Source: Chara braunii
Taxonomy: Eukaryota > Streptophyta > Charophyceae > Charales > Characeae
Length of the DNA stretch: 59,031 nucleotides
Direction: 5' to 3'
NCBI GenBank assembly: GCA_003427395.1
Contig: BFEA01000252.1
Coordinates: 1,715,822 to 1,774,852 of the forward strand
The notes beneath the pieces were generated by a model. It saw only the letters and a list, made by a program, of their open reading frames with translations. It had not been told where the DNA came from and ran no database searches. A program made the translations under genes and the position numbers. This document shows positions 31,634 to 43,869 of this stretch, in pieces; the stretch's first letter is position 1; each line of letters begins with the position of its first letter.

Positions 31634-34488
31634 TGGTGCCGAATGAGATGGTCATTGGAATGAGCCAAGTGATTAATGGTGCGGAGAGGGTAGATGAGAC
31701 GACTAGGGCAGAGAAAGTATAGTAGGACGTAATGGGGATTCACCCTAACTCCTCGGTTGGGGAGTTTCTGTCAGTTGCCTGCCCTGGATTTTTGGATTCG
31801 TGTTGGTAGAGGCTAGTTGTGCATGTATTGATCTGGAAACTGGAGTACCAGGCTAACCATTGCGTGACCCTAACCCCATACTAATTGGTAAAGGCTAGTT
31901 GCATATTATCTGCGTCGGGGCAGACATATACTTGGGTGTGTGTATGTGCATAGGTTAGATCCGGGGAGAGGTTTCGCAATAATGGTCCGGTAAAGTAACT
32001 TAGGCTGTAGATAGCCCAACCGTATAGGTGAAACCAGAGGGGGCAGTGAGTGAGTGGGGACTGGTTCGCCTGTACGTCAGTAGGACCAAGGTTTTTTGTA
32101 TATAGGAACGGAGCTAGATATGTGCATATCTAGGGGTAGTCACGATTAGCTTGTCCATCTGTACATATGCAGATTGTAGTGCTGGACGAATCTTTGTTTT
32201 TTCTTTTTGGTGTGATTTAGGTGATTGTGTCCTGATGTGTGACATGTTGGCGTGTACAGTTGGGATATATTTGTGTGATTTGGGTCTCTGCGTACATTGG
32301 GTATATTCCGAGGTATTCGTGTGTTAGGGACGTGGACCACTTGGTAGGATGGGGCAAGGAGTGACCCTGACGGCATTGTTACGAAATAAGGGTCTGTTCC
32401 ACTAGGCCTACTGACTGAGAGAATAAGGTATGGGACCCACGTCGTGTCCATGCCTGAATGGTTGCATAGGTGTGAGTGGTAAGAGAGGCTTGGGAAGAAG
32501 CCTCAGCATGTGGGAGATAGGCTCTCTAGCCTAGGAAAACAGTTGTAAGACTCGTGTATGAATGCCTTCTAGTCTTACCTTTCCTAGGGTATATGGATAC
32601 GTCTTGAGTTACTTGGGTCCCTCTGACTTGAAGGGGTATGGCTACGTCGTGATCAATCTGTTCTAGCTTTAGTTTTGGCCAGGGAAACTGCTTAGTTCTT
32701 GTGTGATACCAGTGACGATTTGAGTTGAGATTGTTCAACTCCGAATGTACATATGTAATTTGAGACATTTAGCTCACGGTTGAGTTGGGGTATTGTACCC
32801 TTGTGTATATATTGAGTTGAGGCCTTATCCGAGACTGTCCTTTGTATATGACGATCACAATCACTCTCATATGTGTGGTTTTATCCTGATGTATGATGGC
32901 TTTGTGTGAGTGATGTGCGAGATACTTCTCATGTGTATTGGATTGTGTGGATTTCATGAGAATGAATGAATGTGAACTGTCTACTCTTCGGTATACTCGT
33001 GCGGCCTGCCTATAGGCAGGACAGGGCCGAGTGTAAGGAGAGGGAGTGCAGTCTGTCATTGTGAAAGTGTGAGAATCTTAAGGGATTCTGTGAGTCTTTG
33101 GGACTCGAGTACTTACCATGCCGGATGTTTTATGATTAAGTAGCGAAAAGGGCCCATAATTAGACCCCTCAGTTGAATTGGTTCGTGGTTGAGTTGTGGA
33201 GAGGACCCATAAGTAGGCCTCTCAGTTTGAGTTGTTCTATGGTTGAGTTGTTCTATGGTTGAGACCCCTTCAGATTAAGGAAGGTGGTAATGTTTATTTA
33301 TCGAAAGACTCATCCCCAAAAAGGGGGGGTGTTTTAAAAAGGGTCGTGTGATAGCGCATCCTAAAAAGAGAGGGATGACTGGGAGACCTATTGAGAGAGA
33401 CCTCCTTCGTGTGAAAGGTGGTTAATGGATTTAAGGGCATGGTAAGCAGTGCTTGGGTTGATAAAGTCTGACGAAGAGGGACCACGTTTGCTTGAGATGT
33501 TTGAGAAAGTCGCAAAAGAGTGCAGGGCGAGAGACGTCTCAGTATGGGTGGTTGCTGACTCTGATCAAGTCAGGGGTCACGGCCTTGTGGACCTAGCAGA
33601 TTTTGTTTGTGATTGTGCGAAGGATGCCATGCCTTTCGTGGGAGAGCTGGTAAATGTCTTCAGACCCCTGCGTAATCTTGTAGTGGGTCCGTGATTGGTT
33701 TTGCGACGCTCCGTCTGACCACTTGTGCTAGTTCTGGGATATAGTAGGGGAATACCAAGCTAAGCGGTAAAGATTAACACCTCTAGGGCGTAACCCCAGT
33801 GGATGGCTGCTAGCCAGCGCAACCTGGCTGCGGGACCGCGGAATAAGAGTTTAAGGGGAGTTGCCCGCCCGAGGGAAATTACTCCGTGGGGTAGTAGATG
33901 TTGATAATTTTTGGAAAATCCTGATGGAATGCTTATCAGGAGAAAACCTATCGTTGCGTAACCAACGAGGGTACTGGCGCTAAAATAACAATGCGGTGGG
34001 TCGTAGTCCTGGTCCGATCAGCCAGTCTACGGTGGGCCAAGATGGAGACCTAGCCTTTCTGTACTAGACTGCAGAAAGAGCCGAGTGGATATTAAGTATA
34101 CAAATATACGTATGTGTATTTGATTGCGAGAGATTCTATGAGAAGGAAGGCGAGAGTGCCTTCAAAGGTCTCGGTTAGGGCCCGTGTCCCTAGTTTTGGC
34201 CAGGACTAGGGACACCCAACGAGAAGTCGAAGGTTGTCTAGGACCGGGGAGAGGATGATTGGGAAGGTCTTTGGAACTTATGTTGTCAGCGTCCTAATGT
34301 CGGGGCGGCGGGAGCCCGGGTTAGAAACTTGGTAGCATATAGTTGTGGAGGCATGGTTTGATGGAGGCCTCTACCCTGTGTTTGTCGGCTAATCGGATTG
34401 GTTCCTTTTTCGTCAGCATCTTGGGTAATCTGATAGCTTTTCGATTTTGCGAAGCGACGGGGACGTCGCTTAATATGGTCCGGTAAGC
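31634..34488 (+). other. Non-coding 3' interior of the LTR element; no pol
   Basis: 2.9 kb without a frame above 100 codons except shadows. Local repeats occur at 33150-33270 (GGTTGAGTTGT, CCTCTCAGTT). A polypurine run AAAAAGGGGGGG sits at 33318-33329, but it is 1.16 kb before the 3' LTR. An 81-codon ORF at 33449-33694 has no known domain. Immediately before the LTR is a small palindrome GCGACGGGGACGTCGC (34453-34468). Confidence 0.6.
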
Positions 34489-37400
34489 TGTCGGCGCGAA
34501 TACCCTTACAAGGGTATCCGCCCTAGTTTTTGCAAGTGACAGAAAATAAGTTAAAAGTTTAAGTATACCGCGCTAGGCGCAGTTGCATCTGTGATTTACG
34601 TTGACCAAATGGTTGACTATAATAGAGAGTGCGTGAGCGCGCAGGTTTAAGGCGCGCATGATTCTTTTTTTTCTGTTATTGATCATAAAGTCGACGCGAA
34701 CATCGGTCGTTCTGTCTAATGATATTATTATCATTTTTTTTAAGAAGGAAGTAAGGATATTTTCCTTTGATTGGTACGTTTGACCGAGTCGCGCGCATGC
34801 GTACGGAGGACGACCTCGACGGAGGCGACAAAGGTGACAGTGTGACTGCGGTAGGTTTTGGCACGTGGAGTGGCGTGAGTGGCGGCCGGGGTACAACTTG
34901 GTAAGTCGACGCAGACGCTGGGCGGTTGCGCGCACGACTGTAGGCAGGGGAGGGGCTCAGGCCAATTTCCCTGGCCCTGAGCGCAGCACCGCACCGCCTT
35001 ATATGGCGCTCCGCGGATATTGGTCTCAGGCTTGGGCTTAGCCCTATAGGTTATGATACTGGGTTGGCGCGGCGGAGGTTCGGGGATCGAGGCCAGCGAG
35101 CGTCGGCGCAGCAACAGAGGAGCATCGTGGAGCGAAACCTGAGAGGTTGAGGGCCCTGTGGGGCTATCGCCCTCGGTTTTGTTTACGGGCGCGGCGGCGG
35201 GCCCAATCCGCGGGGTGGCAAGGTGCAAGCAGCCCCGCGGTTCCCCGACGTTTCCACTTAGTTTATTTTATTTCCATTTTGTTTACTGTTCTTGGTCCCT
35301 TTGTTATCGCGTCCCGTTTTGGGACGCGAGACTGCGATAGGAGTGCGTGGGGGTGTGTTGTATTTGCGGGGTCGCCTGAAGTGCAATTACAAACGGTTTT
35401 CGTAGCTACACCGGAGCCGCGCCTGACACCGTTTTGCCTAGGGCGCAGCGCCGTGGGTGTGGCAGGCACCCAAGAGCATAGCTTGGTGGGTACACCCCTG
35501 AACTGTTGGAATGCGGGCCAGTATCGGACTTAGAGGGGCCGGGTGATTTCTCCAAGGAGCCGCGGGGCGCCGCACCGGTCGGAGTCCTTCGAGACATCCG
35601 TTAGAATCGGTACGATACAGAAAAGATTAGCACGGTCCCAGCGTGGGGGCGGCCCGTATAAGAGGAAGGAGGCCCGACGGCCGAACGCTTTTCCTCAGCG
35701 GTAGCCGTCGGGCTGCACAGTTCGGGGAGCCAATATCGGCCGTGGTAGCGGGTGATCAGACACGGGAAGAAAGCAAGGCGGGGCAGGGCGCAGCAGTGAG
35801 AGGATGAGCCAAAGAGAAGATGGACCTGGCGCGAATTCGCGCCCGGTACATCCGAGGATTGGAACGACGGATTGGAGCATCGCGGGTGAGGCAGCGTGAT
35901 AGTGACCAAGGCAGTGAGGCACAACGCTGCAGCGGAGTAGGGGGCGACGGGCGCTGGGGGAGATAGTGGAAAAGAGGACGCACCCGGATGGATAACCGCG
36001 ATAGGTGCATGCGGGGTAGGGGGAGGCTGGTGATGGCGGATAGGCGGGTGAGGCGCAGCGGGAGCGGGGCTGCTTGCGCGATACTGGGTGAAAACGGGCT
36101 GGGGGAGAGTGTAGTAGGGGGTTTTTAGATATGGCGAGTTCAATGGTACAGTTAGTTCTGTGGTTAGTTGAGTAGAATAGCGGGGTAGTGAAGAAGGGGG
36201 TGCGCTGAGATGGCTATGGTAGAAATAGAGGAAAGCGATATTTCGCTCGATTCCTAACGGAATCGAGCGAAATAAAGTCGTAGACTGTGTTTTCGTGGCA
36301 CTGCGACTTAGACTGTGGAGTTAGTTCTTGCAATAGGTTCGTAGAAAGGTAGGTAGATGAGAGAAGATGGTGCGCGGGCTATGGCGGAGGGGAGGAAAAC
36401 CAGAAAGAAGAAGTTGAAAGAGCACTCGATTCTTGGTGGAGTCGAGTGGGGAAGGCACTATAGTTGAGATTTGAGGGTAGGGCGAGTCGGATCATGCGGT
36501 TAGTTTGCGTGTTAGAATGTTGTGTAGTGAAGCAGGAGTGAGTGTGCCTGCGAGGAGGGTGTAGAGGAAGGAGGAAGATGGGTGAATGAACCTAGTGCGG
36601 ATTCGCGCCAGGTGCGCCCAAGGATGGGGATGGTGGAAAAACGTTCCACTTCGGCCGATAGTTGATGAAGGCGGGCAGGAGAAGGGGCTAGACAGGTGTT
36701 TTTAGGTATGGTGAATCCGAATCTGTCGTCGGACAGGGGTAAAAGTTAGTAATAAGAAAGTTAATAAGAAAAGTCAGTGAGCCAAAGATATGGCCAAGTG
36801 GGGAGAGAAGCGAGGGTGAAGAAGGTCATTCCCACCCGTTTCTGAGTGAGAACGGGCAAACCAAGGAGCAAGTCGGGGGTTTTTGGACGCCGCGAGTTCC
36901 ATGATGCAGTCGGTTTCAGCGATGAGGGAGTGGATTGGGCGCTCTACGAACTATGGGCTGCGTGGAGCTATGGAGTAGGAAGAAGAAAGGGGGACGAAGC
37001 AAACTTACCTTGCTTACCTTTGAGCGGATTCAAAGGAAAGGAGTGTGTGCATAGGGGTTTTGGCGAGCACGAGCAAGATGGCTTCGGGAGATATCGCAAT
37101 AAGGCTTTTGATTTAGCAATGCAGTAGTCTGAGGTCGCGCCTGGTATATTGGCTTTGCAAATAAGCCTGGCCATGGTGTTGGCCAGGTACCTTCGCCACT
37201 GGGAACGGCTACGCGGGGAGTAGGTGAGGAGGTAACGCTTTCGAGTGCACAGTGACGGGAGGCGACTACCAACTCTGGTACTTACCTACGGGCTGCAGGT
37301 TGCTTACCTCAATAGGTCGGTGGAGTAGCAAAACGGGGAGTCAAGGAGTTGCGGAGCTATCCGTTTGACTGACCCATTGTGACCCCATCAAAGCTCAGCA

Positions 37401-38465
37401 GCGAGAGACGGCCGTAGAGTTTGGAGCTTCACCTACGGAGCGAAGTCGTTGTCGGTTCAAGTAAGCGGAGTAATGGGGAGCAAACTATGGTGGGTCGATG
37501 GTCAGCCCACCTCCCGTCCCACCAGCTTGAGCGGTAGCAGGCCTATCGTGTAAACTGCAGGCTCATCTGCCGGTTGGTGCGCTGTTCGTTTCACAGGCCG
37601 AGCCGTCGGCAGTGGACCACAAATTGCAAGATTACCTATGGCAAGCGGGAAGGTTCTGAGAGAGGGAGGACGAGTGGGATATACGTGACGGATTGGCGGC
37701 GGCCGTAGAGGTTGCGGGCTTATCCATTGGCCATAATATTGCCTGCGTTATTAGCCTGCGCATGTGGGGAGATTGGTCGTGGGAAGCTGCAGGTTACTTG
37801 TTGACCGGCAGGGGGCAGAGGTGTGGTGTGAGGTGAGGGGATGAACTACAAGGGAGGCGTTGCTGCGAGTTGGAGGCTCGTCGGGGGGGGGGGGGGTCAT
37901 TTCAGCAGTCTGACTCTGTTGACCAAGCTGACAGTTGGCCGCCGTTGCGGGGCCCTCAGGCGATTGAAGGTAACAAGGCCCTCTCCTGCGAGTCTGAGTG
38001 CGCCCTCCTTGTATTTGAGAGACTAAATACTTCTTCTTCTGCCCCTCTTCCTCTAAGTCTGGTCCATTGGTTCTGAGAGGAAGGCGGCAGGCGGGATTGC
38101 AACCCGTAACCCGCGTCAAGACTCTATGGGAAGTCAGCCCACCGATTGTGGGAGCCCTGCCGGAACTCAGGAGGAGTTCTGGAGGCAGGGAACTGAAAGG
38201 TAATCATTGCTTTCCCTCTATAAACCCAGATTATAACCGCTACCTGTATACCTTGCTATGTTTGACTGAGTATACTGCGTGTGTCCCTACTTTGACTTTT
38301 GGTTTGACCTTCGGCACACCAGTCAGACTAAGTAAAGGAATGTGTGCGCAATCTCAGTTTCAGTCTTTGTTGATTGCCTGAAGGCAGAGTGTGAACACAA
38401 GGGGTTGCATCTGGGGGAAGGGTGGGTGAAAGGTGGTTTTGCCTGAGGCTGACAGGGTCCCATGG

Positions 38466-39290
38466 GGTCAGACCAGTTTCCATAAGATTGGACGACCTGA
38501 CCGCTGTGGTTATTTTTGAATTGCATGGAGCGTCAGACCAGTAACATAAGATTGGACGGTCCGATTGCTCTGAATTGTGAGGGTTTGACTGTCGCTGACT
38601 TTTCAAGGGCCAAACCTGTACCATAAGATTGGAGGGTTTGGTTGCCATTTTTGATTGTGGTTTGTTCTATTTCTTTTGTTTTTGATCGAGGAGGTCGGAG
38701 CAAGTCCATAAGATTGGACAGCTCAGCCCCTTCCTGTTTCATTCTGAGGGAGTAATTCTCGCTGAGGGCAGGGCACGTCCATAAGATTGGACGGCCTTGA
38801 ACTCATGCCGCACACAGTGGATCAGAGAGAAACGAACCTGGCAGAGGACCAGATATGTTCCATAAGATTGGACGGTCTGGCCCAATGCCTCGCACATGCT
38901 GGAACCCAAAAGGTTAAAATTTGGCTATATTCTATACTATCCTATGTATGAACAGGCTAGCCAGGCATGGGTTCCATAAGATTGGACGGTCTGGCTATAG
39001 CTTATTATGAAATGAAGAAAGTATAACTAAGAGTATAATTGAGGGTAAGACTTCGCAGGCCGGGCCTTGTTCTAAGATCAACAGCTCAGTCCTACGCCCA
39101 AGTTTTGAACACCAAGCTTAGAGAGGTATATATAATTTTGGATATTAAACAGTTCGGGGCGGCTGAGCCTTGTTCTAAGATGAACGGCTTAGTCATATGC
39201 CCGAAAGGAAGAGAGAAGTAGTTGTGCAACCTGTTCGTGTATACTCAATGGCTGAGTCAGGCAAGTTCCATAAAATTGCACGGCTTGACT
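38466..39290 (+). repeat. Array of ten hairpins, 3' LTR copy
   Basis: Identical to the array at 25052-25876, offset by 13414 bp. Confidence 0.85.
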
Positions 39291-40546
39291 TTATGCCATA
39301 TGTAAGCTGGGTATAAGGGAATAAGGCATCAAGAGATTACGAACTATTATCTGCCAAGTTGGCTTGGGGATGGTGAGAGTACTTACCTTTGTGGTTTGGC
39401 ATTGCATGTGGCTGAGTGAGGCTACTACTTGGTTTGAGTTTCAGGTTGACAGGTAGTTGCTTTAGAGGCTCGCCTCGTGCTAGAGCGATAGGAATTAGTT
39501 CAATTTTTGCATTTCCTGAGCTAAGTTTTTTTTACTTAGATCGATTTTGCATTTTCTGGGATCTTTTGTTAAACTTGGCTTTGTATAAATTTTGGTAAGC
39601 TACTTTCTCTACGGGAAGCGCTGCCGGAATTTCTGCAAATCCAAGGAGTTAGTCAAAATTTGACTTGTCAAAGTTCAGCTTGTCTAAAGTTTATATATGA
39701 CTTAGTAAAAATATGAAAAGTCTCATTTTCTAAAGGGAGTGCTGACCATATTTTTGCTAATTCAAGGAGTTAGACAAAATTGGACTTTGGAAAGTCAAAG
39801 ACTATTTTGGTTTTCATATTCGGGCGGATACAAATTTTGAAAAGACACTTTTCCTACGGGAAGCGCTGCCGAAATTTTCTTGATTTAGAGGAGTTAGATT
39901 ATATTTTGACAGGTGGCGATTCTCGCGATCTACGCTGTATAGGGAAGATTGTGTCAGGGTCTACCTTTGCTTCGGGCACTGTTTAGAGGTAGACCTGGGC
40001 TTAGTTAATTGGGATGATTTGAGTGAGATCGTGATATAGGGATTATTCTCCATGGACTTATAGGTTTAGCCTAGGGATTGACTTGTCTTGTGTTACAGGT
40101 CCTCTTGATCGTATTGACTCAGGATTTGGACTAGTTTCAGCTTGATCCTACGAGGATCATCTTCTGTTATCACTGATAACAGGTCGGTTGCCGATTCGTC
40201 GGTTTACGATTCAACTCCAATTCACCCCTGCCACTCAACCTAAAGGCTTTAGCCTTGTGATTGAACTGTTTTGTTGTGTTTTCACCCGGACTTTATTGAA
40301 TGGTCATCCAACAAAAGTACTGAGTATTTGTTTAAGAGTTGCACGAGTGAGGTTTGTATGGCTAAAGTGAGGGGTATGAGTGCAAGGAATGGTTGAAGTT
40401 GACCCCATGTAGTGCGTAGACTTCTAGATGAATCTTTGATGTGATTGCAGGTGCGTTTGTGGTTCGAACTCTGGATGTGATTATCTGCGATTACATACGT
40501 ATATGGCTGAGAGGAGCCCCACTGTGACTGTAAGAAATGATCGTCC

Positions 40547-40558
40547 TATATAAATAAA
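40547..40558 (+). promoter_or_regulatory. Probable TATA box of 3' LTR
   Basis: TATATAAATAAA, the counterpart of 27133-27144. Confidence 0.45.
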
Positions 40559-41638
40559 CCTAAGTACGTATTTATAAGTGCCCTGAGTATTTAAGAGGCC
40601 TACTGTGAGTGTGAATAAGGGTTAACCGGATTATGCCTCGAGAGGAAAGGGAGGCTCCCCTTTCACCCTTGTTTTTTAAAGTGTGTATGGTTTGACGTTG
40701 TAGTCCGTGACAGCCGTCAAAATCAAACCCCTTGACTTTCGCCCAGGCCCGGAGTGAGACTTATCTCCAGGGCAGTAAGAGGCGACTGCCACCACAAGTA
40801 TGGACCTGTGTACCACCCGCTCTGCACAGAGTGCAGAAGAGGGTGTGTGATCTTCAACCGCGCATGGCGGTTGTCCAGCGCCGAGAGATTAACCCTCAAG
40901 GCGCGTGTCAGCCGACACTTGAGTATCGAATGCGACCCTCGAGATTAACGAGGACCGCGCGAGTACGGGTACTACATGGTACGCCATCATCGCGACTGCT
41001 TGCGTACGTTTGCATTGCTAGTCGATATGAGTTAGCCCTGCGTCNGCGCGGTTTTATATCAAGTNTCGCGNGCGACGNCTATCCAATTTCCGTCGGNAAG
41101 TTANGGGACGGCTNCTGAAGGGACTAGGAGTGTTGTCGCGTTGTTCGATGTGTGTGCGTGCGTGTGTTTTATTTTTGTGTTTGTTAGAGTGGTGTGCGCG
41201 TGGTGTGTGGGATGCGTCCTAGTCGACCGACGACGAGCCGCGCTTGGGACTTCAGCTCCCCCCAGATGTCAGTTCGTGTGCGAGTATGATATACGTATTA
41301 CCGCGCGTAGCCCCTATGCTACAACGAACGAGAAACGCCCTCGGCTGGTCCACCCATGCGATTGCAACCGAGTAGCTTTCGTACTGTGGACTGGTAGCTC
41401 GGCGGGGATACGCCCACCGAAGGGAGGTGACAGCTCCCGTAAGGTGGAGGTAAGTTGTACCTCGCGTAGACCCTATCTTGTCGTAGGGGCTCGCGAGAGG
41501 TATGGCAGGCGCACTCGGCCGGAGCGGCCTAAGGAAGCTCCATTTGCGCGTTCCTGACGAGGTTGGTCCAACTCCTGCGTGACGCGGCCGAAAGGGTCCC
41601 GCGCTGCCGCATGCGGTGCCGGACCGATGCGCCCGACA

Positions 41639-43132
41639 ACGCCAATGTCAAAAATATTCGATTTCTTCAATCTCACCAGTCACTCAAGTTGGTAACCTGT
41701 ACGCTAGACTCCCCCCCGAGCTCGTAAGTTTTGAATCGCTATTATGAGTTAGGACTAATCCCCTGTCCACCAGCTTTCACTGTCTGCGGCTTATTCTGTG
41801 TCACAACGCAGCATGCTTGGATAGCAACGATTAGTCACACTGATTAATCAAACTAAGAAAGAACCTGAAATTAATGGGAAGGGAAAGTGGTTACTTTGCA
41901 ACAGTCAGCGTCTTATCTGAAAACTTAGCCAAGACGACCATGATGAAGCGCGTTATTGACCCTCAGCAGCAATGCTCATTACAGGCTAAAAGTCGAATGG
42001 AGATGGCAAAGCAGGCTATCGTCAGAGTTGATGCGACAAAAGGTAAGTAAATCGCCTTCAGAGAGCGAGAGACCCCTCCCACTTGTCGGTCTCGCGGCCC
42101 TCAACCCTTTCTCACGCGTCCTCATAACTCGAGCGTCTATTCTGATATAGGGCCCCAACATCTGTCTCATCGAGCATCTGGCTCAGTCATGAGCTGCCGT
42201 TTGCTTGGACCCGTTGGCGTAGACGGCGAGATTACACACATTGATCTCTTTGACTTATCCTGTTCGCTCCTTTCCCCGCACTCTCACATCCTTGCTCAGG
42301 TCCCCTTTCTTGTTTATTCCTTCACGACTCCCTCCGCAACTAGCTCATGGCCAAAGCAGATCATGCATACACCGATCGTAGTGGATGCGCTGAGCTTCTC
42401 ATTGCTTACACAAAAAGAGAGGGGTCTCTCACTGATCTCGTACTAATTAGCGAGTAATTACAGTCCACACTCCAATGAAAAGGTTGCTGATCTAAGTCCC
42501 AGACAGGGAGGGACCGTGCTCAGTGCGAGGCAAGCGGACCAGGTAGCAATTACACCACGCCCCGCAGACTAGCCTCTCTTGATGGTTACTTCTCACGCTG
42601 TCCCGGCGGGTTTTTCCTCTTTCCTCATCTTTTCGTCATTACTGCAGGTGCAGGCACACCGCGCGAGCGTGTGAGCGGTGGTTGACGTCAACTATCTCTC
42701 TCTAGGGTAGCCATATACGTTAGCCTCCTCTCGCTCTCCCGGACTGCCGCGTCCCTCTCTCCTCTCAGTTTCGCGGGGTCTAAACGGGACGTCGTGCAAG
42801 TCTGTGCAAAAAAAAAAAAAAGTTGGCATCAGTCGTACACCGTCCCGTTCCCGCTCATACTTCGTCCCTCTTCTTCGTTAATAGCCCTCTAGTTCTCCTG
42901 GCCTTACCACGTGCAGTCCGCACATGTGTCCAACTGCCCACACTCCTCATTCTTGTGCATCGCCTGCAGTGCTGACGACAACCTTTTCTCTCTCCCTTTA
43001 CGCGTTGACCTTCTGTCTCTTTTTCGCACGACACCTGTCAAAAAAAAAAAAAAAGGAATCGCGTGCCCCACGTCCTTGCCTCAGCCTCTTCGCTGCTGGC
43101 CTTCTCGCCTTGCATGTCGATTCTCTCTCGCT
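41639..43132. other. No recognisable gene; A-runs and a possible tRNA-like relic
   Basis: Sequence right of the LTR element. Two A runs (42809-42822, 43040-43054) and CT-rich stretches. On the minus strand, 42575-42490 reads GTGGTGTAATTGCTACC followed by CGCTTGCCTCGCACTGAGC, reminiscent of a tRNA D arm and anticodon arm, but the T arm is not intact. It could be a SINE head or chance. Confidence 0.35.
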
Positions 43133-43750
43133 TCACACATGTTTCTTCCCCTTGCTCTGCTTTTCTCCGGTCCCGCGGCCTCTGGGCGTCAGTTGTCGTG
43201 AGCTGGCCTCAGATCCCTCTTCCATCGGCTTTGCAGCCCGGTGATGCCTCTGGATCTCGCCTGGTCTGATCCAGGACCTGAGGTCCGTCTCCCGGTCCTC
43301 CGCCTCGCTCATCTCGCTCTCCCCACCTGAGTCTCGTTCCAGGTGGGCCAGCTCCCAGTCCGCCATGTCCATCGAGGTCTCGGTCTCATGATATGAGACT
43401 GTTACCTGCATTTTCGCCGTCATCCCATCTCTTCTGCAGCGCCTCTCCACACGGTCTTTCGTCTCCGTGATAGCGTCTTGCAGCCTTCCATCAGTCCGCA
43501 TCTCCTCCTCTTTTCCTTCCTCCACATTGATCCTCAGTCTCAGCTCGTCACTCCCATCATAATTGAGTATAGTCGTGATCCAGGGCCCCTCCCCGGACAT
43601 AGGCTTCCATCGAATCTGGTGGTACCAATAGCTGGGTCTATACCCATGCAACGCCATAGCCACCCAGAGATAGCCACGCCCACTATAGCCAACGCTCAGA
43701 ACGTTACTTGCCTGTACCGCACTAGAGGCATAGGACAGAACAGGACTCAA
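43133..43750 (-). CDS. Unrecognised minus-strand ORF, 205 codons
   Basis: A protein-like frame with Trp/Tyr-rich N-terminal part (GYSGRGYLWVAMALHGYRP, YWYHQIRWKPMSGEGPWITT) and a charged, possibly coiled C-terminal part (Glu/Arg-rich, ending KQSKGKKHV). It is open a little further upstream (to about 43793) but has no ATG there; the first Met is internal. A minus-strand TATA box lies about 90 bp upstream. No family recognised. Before the LTR insertion it lay upstream of the minus-strand ORFs at 17487-19421, so all may belong to one disrupted gene or element. Confidence 0.45.
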   Translation of the reverse strand: MSPVLSYASSAVQASNVLSVGYSGRGYLWVAMALHGYRPSYWYHQIRWKPMSGEGPWITTILNYDGSDELRLRINVEEGKEEEMRTDGRLQDAITETKDRVERRCRRDGMTAKMQVTVSYHETETSMDMADWELAHLERDSGGESEMSEAEDRETDLRSWIRPGEIQRHHRAAKPMEEGSEASSRQLTPRGRGTGEKQSKGKKHV

Positions 43751-43840
43751 ACCGCTGGGAGAATACAGCCTCAGCGTTTCCTCTCTATTCGCAGCACGTC
43801 AGGCTCACACGCTCACTCAAAAACCCAGCAGCAATCTCCC

Positions 43841-43847
43841 TTTTATA
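43841..43847 (-). promoter_or_regulatory. Possible TATA box for the minus-strand ORF
   Basis: The minus strand reads GTTATAAAAGGGAG here, about 90 bp before the ORF. Motif evidence only. Confidence 0.35.
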
Positions 43848-43869
43848 ACACCCGGTGAGGCCGCGACCC

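Larger units (their letters stand above)
21060..41638 (+). mobile_element. LTR retrotransposon, Gag-only, with giant LTRs
   Basis: Direct repeats 21060-28272 and 34489-41638, bounded by TGTCGG...CCGACA, flank a 6.2-kb interior. A primer-binding site lies 2 bp after the left LTR. The interior encodes one Gag-like protein (30449-31633, one in-frame stop) and an unrecognised ORF before it. I see no frame with protease, reverse transcriptase, RNase H or integrase, so the element would have depended on enzymes from a partner. The class is close to the TR-GAG/LARD types described in plants. Adjacent 5-bp flanks (CACGT and ACGCC) do not match. It sits in unrecognised DNA between two assembly gaps. 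Confidence 0.85.
34489..41638 (+). repeat. 3' LTR, about 7.15 kb
   Basis: Same order of elements as the 5' LTR: stem-loop 36239-36274, hairpin array 38466-39290, TATA box 40547-40558. From about 35621 to 40302 it appears identical to 22207-26888; outside that block it differs by scattered, mostly transition changes. Seven Ns between 41045 and 41114 mark ambiguous bases. Confidence 0.9.

Noticed and set aside
33318-33329. AAAAAGGGGGGG as the polypurine tract
   Set aside because: It is 1.16 kb upstream of the 3' LTR; second-strand priming needs it adjacent. It may be a relic or coincidence.
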